DNA of 64,000 bases from Gordius sp. MW1. Its lineage: Eukaryota > Nematomorpha > Gordioida > Gordea > Gordiidae. This document shows, piece after piece, positions 59,374 to 64,000 of the stretch (position 1 is the first letter of the stretch; every line of letters begins with the position of its first letter). The DNA lies in NCBI GenBank assembly GCA_964036665.1, contig OZ038527.1:22539901-22603900 (forward strand), in the 5' to 3' direction. Below the pieces are notes generated by a model. The model was not told where the DNA came from. It made no database searches and was given only the letters and a program-made list of their open reading frames with translations. The position numbers were made by a program, and so were the translations under genes.

Positions 59374-62300
59374 TTAGTTTTATTAGTACTCTCCTGGAAC
59401 TTTTCAATCGACATATACAACACTATTAATAATGCAATTAAAAATTTTCAATTTTGCGTGATAGTTTTGGCTAATATTAGTAAGTGGCATCTTCAAATTA
59501 CACCTAGCATACAGTATTTCACCCCCAAAACAAATATATTTGTCTTAGGGGATTTTAAAAACAATCAACTGGACCAAAATAGATTGAATACCTTTTTTAT
59601 TTACTTCTATGAACAGAAGTCCCTTACCTTTCTGCAAAAATATGGTAAGGCTATTTTCATATTAAATGATATTATATAATAAAATAGCTCCACAATTAAA
59701 TTACCTACATGTTGTTTATCAGACGCCTTAAAATTTTTTTAAATTTAAATAAAACACAATAATTCTTTTCTCAATCTTTAAATAAGAACAGCTAAAGTTT
59801 TTTTATAAAATATTTCTACTACATTATATATTTAAGATAAGAATACATATTAAAATAAAAATACTATCTTAGATCATAGACTAAATTGTAAGTTTTCAAT
59901 TAATTTTGAAGATACCCATAATAATCAATTTACAATATAATACAGGGCTCAGTCATGAATTCTCAAAATTATGTAAATAAAAACCCATATTAAAATAAAG
60001 CGAATTCCTCATTTATTAAAAAAAATTATTTTTTTTCAATAATTTAGACGCCAACGGCAACGATTCAAGTTAAAATAAGCTAATTTATAATTATTTCGTC
60101 CAAACTTTTGAAGAGTGACGTATAATAAATAAATTTTGAATTTATAATAGATTATTTAGAAATTCTTGCGACGCGTAAGTACCTAAACTTAAATGTATGA
60201 CTTTTACTAATTCTCAGGCTCGAAAAATATAATTTGATGAAATCTTATTATTTGGGCTATATAGAATTTTTATTAATCTATTGAAATAAATAATAATTAA
60301 ATCTTAAATTACAAATTTATTTTTTGAAATCTCCAGTAAACATGTACAAATTTGGCGGGAATTTAATTTACAAAAAAATAATTTCTATCTTAACCATCTC
60401 ATTAAATTCTTAAGTTTTCTACTTTCAAAACATTGTTATAAAAATCGTAAGGCATATTAATCACATGTTTATATAAAAATTGTTATTAAAGTTATAAGTT
60501 AAATAACAAATTATTTTATCTGCAGATGATTTAATCGAAAACATTTATGAAGAACGTAAAAGTAAATAAATATTACTTGAATTATATAAAACATATTTGA
60601 ATAATGTAATTGATTTTGTGTTTTAAATACAATAGATTCTTCAAGTAAAAACATGATATATTGTGGAAATTTCAAAAAATTGAAAACCAATAATATATAT
60701 TTTAATTTTATGAACCATAGTACGGATAGTTAAAGGTTTATTTATACAATTTATCATAAAAAAGATGTTTAAAATAACTTTCTAAATAACGGTTAAAAAA
60801 CCAAATAATTAAATGATTTAGTACTAATAATAGCCATTTAAAAATAAAATGAAATTTACTTAGAATTATTTGGTGAGTACAACTTAGAAAAATATATAGG
60901 AAACCAATCGAAAAGACTTCAAAGTAAACTTAAGACTAATCAACTTAAAATCAGTTAATGTGTTTATTTAGATATCAAAAACATATCATTCAATGACCCT
61001 ATTTCTAAGGATGATGGTACATAACATAATATTAATCTATATTAAACTTATTAAGCACTTATAATTTGTAGGTTTATCAAAAGTATAAAAATGTTGCAAA
61101 AAATTTGTTTTTTTATTAATATAAAAAAACGACTTTTATTCTATACAATATAAATTTTTTATTATATTTTTTTGCAGGATTTCACATGCAACGATCTGCC
61201 ATTCAGCACAAAGTAAACTTTATAAAAATATTTTAATTTAATTTTTTTCATTTGTTTTAGATCAAAGCATTCGTATTTGTAAATGTAAGACAAAATTATA
61301 TATTTTGTATAAAAATTAATTAAAAAATGGATATTTGTTAATTACTTGTATAATATTGTTGTGACAAATAGAGCCCTGCACGGCCCGGCCCGTCCGCAGG
61401 GCTTGGACAGGCTTCTTGTTAAAAATAAAACAACGGGCCGGGCCTGGACGGGCCAATATATAGCAACGGGCTCGGGCCGGGCCTAGTTATACTTAAGGCC
61501 CGTTTAAAAAATTAATTAGATTTAGTATAAAAGAAGGTGTTTTATAATGTTCTAATTTATAATTTTTATGCATATTAAATTAACAAGGAAAGTTAAGTTT
61601 CTATCCTAGTTCATTAACTCATCAATATATCAAACCGCATTATAAATTTATACACGTGATCCCGTGGGCGGAGCCAATTTAAATTAGATGGGGGCATAGC
61701 AAAAAAATGTTTTTTTCGTTAAGAAAGGATTTGGAGGGGCACTTGCCCATTCTTGCCTCCCCATTTATACCCTCTAGCAATATTGAGTGAATTAATTTAA
61801 TATTATTTAAGATTATTTATAATTGCTATGCAATTTATGGCCTCGCTTTTGGTAATCTATCCTGTCCTGTCCAACGTAATTTTTCAATAATTTTTATGGA
61901 AACTTATACGGGTTTTTAATGGCTGTGGACTTATGTTTTTGTAAAAAAACTTTTATATTGCTGACCGCTGATTGGCTTTACTTTTTTCGACCTCGCCCAA
62001 GCTCAAATTCCATTATTATTTTTGTGCCCGACTGATTACCTTTATTAATGAATTTCTTTGGGCAACTTATCTAGGTTGTTGCTATATATCGGATAATTGC
62101 AAAACTGGCTATAATTCCCTGCGAATTAATACTAACCGTTGTTTACAGCTATTTGTCTGACCCGTCCAGAGGCCACAATTCTGGTTAATTCCGATTTATA
62201 TTTGCTGCTTTGTGAATTTCTTTTGGCAATTTGTCTAAGTTGTTAATGTTAATAATGGATGAATGCAAAACTGGCTAAATAATTCCCTGCAAATTATTGC

Positions 62301-63954
62301 TGGCCGTTGCTAGCTTCTACTTTATCTGATTCCGGCCAAATGCCAAAATTTATATACTCATCATCATTAACAAATTCAAAAACAAATTCTAAAATTTATT
62401 TCTTCAAGTTACTTTTATCACTGTTTTTTCATTTTATATCAATAACCTAATTATTTAAAATGGTGGAAAAGGGAAGAAACCAAGTAACTTTATTAAAAAC
62501 ATTGAAACCTTAAATAAGGGTTTTGAAAGTTTATTTGGCTTATAAGGTTTTATATATCCTGAAGTGTCACTTGTACTAGGTCGTCTTAAAAGATAGAACT
62601 CGAGTGACCGCGAATTACCAAATAATTATTTTTACAACATCTTTATTAACATTTTGAACACATACATATTGTTTACCAAAAAATTAAAAAAAAAGATAAA
62701 AAAATTTACGGGCCCGGACGGTATTTATATAGCCGGGCCCGGGCTTATAAATTAATATTTTCACGGGTTCGGCCCGCTAAATTTATACAAAGCCCGAGCC
62801 CAGCCCGAGCCCGTAATTTTTTTTTAATTTTTTTTTATTTTTTTTTATCGATATGGTAAACAATATGGATGTGTTAAAAATGTAAATAAAGATGTTGTAA
62901 AAATACTTAATTGGCAATTGGGCCGGGCTGGGCTTTTAAATTTATATTACGGGCGGGCCGACTGACCTAAACAAGCCTGTTGCAGGTCTTTAGTAACAAA
63001 TATGTTTTATAAATAAGCATTTTAAAGTTTCTGGCCAAACGGTAAGAGATATCCCTAACATTTAAAATTCTAACATGCTATTATAATTGACCCAAACCTC
63101 TATATAATATGTGCTTGTTGAATATCTATTTCAAAATAAAAGAAGCCTTTTGAGTTTTTTGATACACAATATGTAAATCCTATTTATATATTGTTACTAT
63201 TTTGTGTTGTTAGGGGACAGAGTTGATGTTATATAATTAAATTAAACTTAAATTCGCACAAACTTATTAAGTTAAAATAAAAAGCTGTTGTCAAATTTTT
63301 AGATCTTTTATGTAACGGTAAGGTTATATTAAAAGATTCATTTAAAACTGCAGAAAAAGAAAAAATTTCGCTTTATTAATAGATAAATTTAATGATAATA
63401 TCAATAGATTAAAATAATAAATTCAATTAAAACTTTATATTTCTACATATATAAAACGCTAAAATTTTGCTTAATATTTAGATTTGAAAGAATTTGTGAA
63501 ATCAGCCAGTAAATGGGATTATTAATTTATTACGTTAATATATGTATTTAAAATGCTTTAAATGAAAATTTAAATGTTTGATTAGGTAGAACCAATCAGA
63601 ATAACTTTAAAGCTGGTAAATTAAATTTCGGAATTGAATTTAAAAAACAATATTAAAAAAGGATGACTAAATTTTACTTTTAATTTTTTATAGTATTAGG
63701 TGAGTTAACGATACCTAATAAATTATATTTCTTGATAATTAAATAATTTTACCATTATAGAAGCCATCAATAATACATTTGTCCAGCGTAAGTTTTTAAT
63801 GTAAAAACTTGAAATTTTAAGCTGTAAATGTTATTTTTGCATAATAAAACTTCTGAACACATAAAACTTTAACTTTTAATTTAAGTTTAAATATGTATTT
63901 TGAATCATAGAGTTTTATCATGCAGCAAAAACTGCAATAAACAAAAATGACTAA
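59374..63954 (+). CDS. candidate micro-exon gene, about 20 short exons, 5' end unresolved
   Basis: I do not recognise the product. Exons (AG before, GT after): 59374-59644; 59873-59887; 59946-59972; 60048-60068; 60160-60174; 60526-60561; 60636-60644; 60721-60735; 60864-60923; 60972-61016; 61072-61082; 61178-61212; 61261-61278; 63028-63041; 63303-63317; 63482-63508; 63586-63615; 63694-63699; 63761-63787; 63911-63954 (stop TAA). Sixteen of the nineteen introns are phase 1, and the joined frame has 246 codons without a stop. Donors include GTAAGT, GTGAGT, GTAAGG and GTAAAT. Introns are 48-351 nt, except one enlarged by a hAT. The first segment opens with LVLLVLS, like a signal-peptide core, so a start exon is expected upstream. 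Exons 61072-61278 are ambiguous: another consistent path exists through 63214-63221. The large first segment might instead be a LINE endonuclease scrap. Confidence 0.55.
61369..62992. mobile_element. TAGAG-type hAT element (1624 bp) inside an intron, GTRACAAA duplication
   Basis: Flanks are GTGACAAA (61361-61368) and GTAACAAA (62993-63000). Ends are TAGAGCCCTGCACGGCCCG and TGTTGCAGGTCTTTA, with GGCCCG-rich patches near both ends. No transposase is seen. Another inverted GC-rich pair lies at 62580-62960. It is inserted between exons 61261-61278 and 63028-63041 of the candidate micro-exon gene. Confidence 0.85.
61822..62140 (+). mobile_element. element sharing the GCTATGCAATTTATGG start, nested in the hAT
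   Basis: It aligns with the minus strand of 41579-41376 plus 39465-39340. It shares the first 20 or so bases with the Helentron-like family and then diverges (GGCTGTGGACTTATG, ATATATCGGATAATTGC). It is probably a second non-autonomous family using the same terminus. Confidence 0.55.
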
Positions 63955-64000
63955 AAACCGTGATTTTGATTTTTTAAATTTCCATTTAATACTTACAGTA

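Noticed and set aside
60217..60345. Additional micro-exon after the acceptor at 60217
   Set aside because: The phase-1 frame reaches a stop (TGA) after six codons and there is no nearby donor.
60864..60923. Two micro-exons (60864-60872 and 60900-60923) with a 27-nt intron
   Set aside because: The uninterrupted 60-bp segment is itself open and phase 1, and 27 nt is too short for a likely intron.
1..64000. CRISPR arrays, operons, rRNA genes
   Set aside because: No regularly spaced short repeats with unique spacers, no rRNA-like sequence and no prokaryotic gene organisation were seen.

Overview
The window is AT-rich animal DNA (roughly 70% A+T by eye), almost certainly from an invertebrate nuclear genome. 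Spliceosomal introns are very short (43 nt in a small heat-shock gene, 48-350 nt in a candidate micro-exon gene). Transposons make up most of the sequence: Helitrons, hAT elements and hAT-like MITEs, piggyBac, RTE-like LINEs, a Gypsy LTR element and foldbacks. I cannot name the species. There are no prokaryotic features.

Layout. 1-1.8 kb: 5' part of an RTE-like LINE (minus strand). 2.85-5.27 kb: an internally deleted Gypsy element with two 150-bp LTRs and a 5-bp target duplication. 5.96-10.5 kb: a Helentron-like 1.45-kb element split by a complete but broken RTE-like LINE. 12.5-24.2 kb: first copy of a ~12-kb segmental duplication. It carries an intact small heat-shock protein gene with TATA box and a long heat-shock element, a Helitron, a MITE and a second Helentron-like element. 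24.2-36.4 kb: hAT debris, an inverted duplicated block, a piggyBac element split by a 2.7-kb foldback, and a further duplicated block. 36.4-42.8 kb: more MITEs, a second Helitron, a hAT and a foldback. 42.8-58.0 kb: second copy of the duplication, where the heat-shock gene is frameshifted and three new hAT/LINE insertions occur. 58.2-59.3 kb: hAT and LINE remnants. 59.4-64.0 kb: a candidate gene made mostly of 6-60 bp exons.

The two duplicate copies act as natural empty sites for each other. This lets several insertions (Helitron 16569-18301, hAT 43808-45006, hAT 50628-53697, MITE 19163-19611, Helentron-like 20810-22333, element 27886-29251) be defined at or near single-base precision.

The most interesting locus is the plus-strand candidate micro-exon gene at 59374-63954. 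About twenty short open segments lie between good 3' and 5' splice sites. Nearly all have lengths divisible by three and join in codon phase 1, and the joined frame closes at a stop codon. The architecture recalls schistosome micro-exon genes and the 'bicycle' effector genes of aphids, but homology to either is untested. A hAT element sits inside one of its introns. A related short-exon remnant may lie in both copies of the duplication (22763-23493 and 53948-54672).
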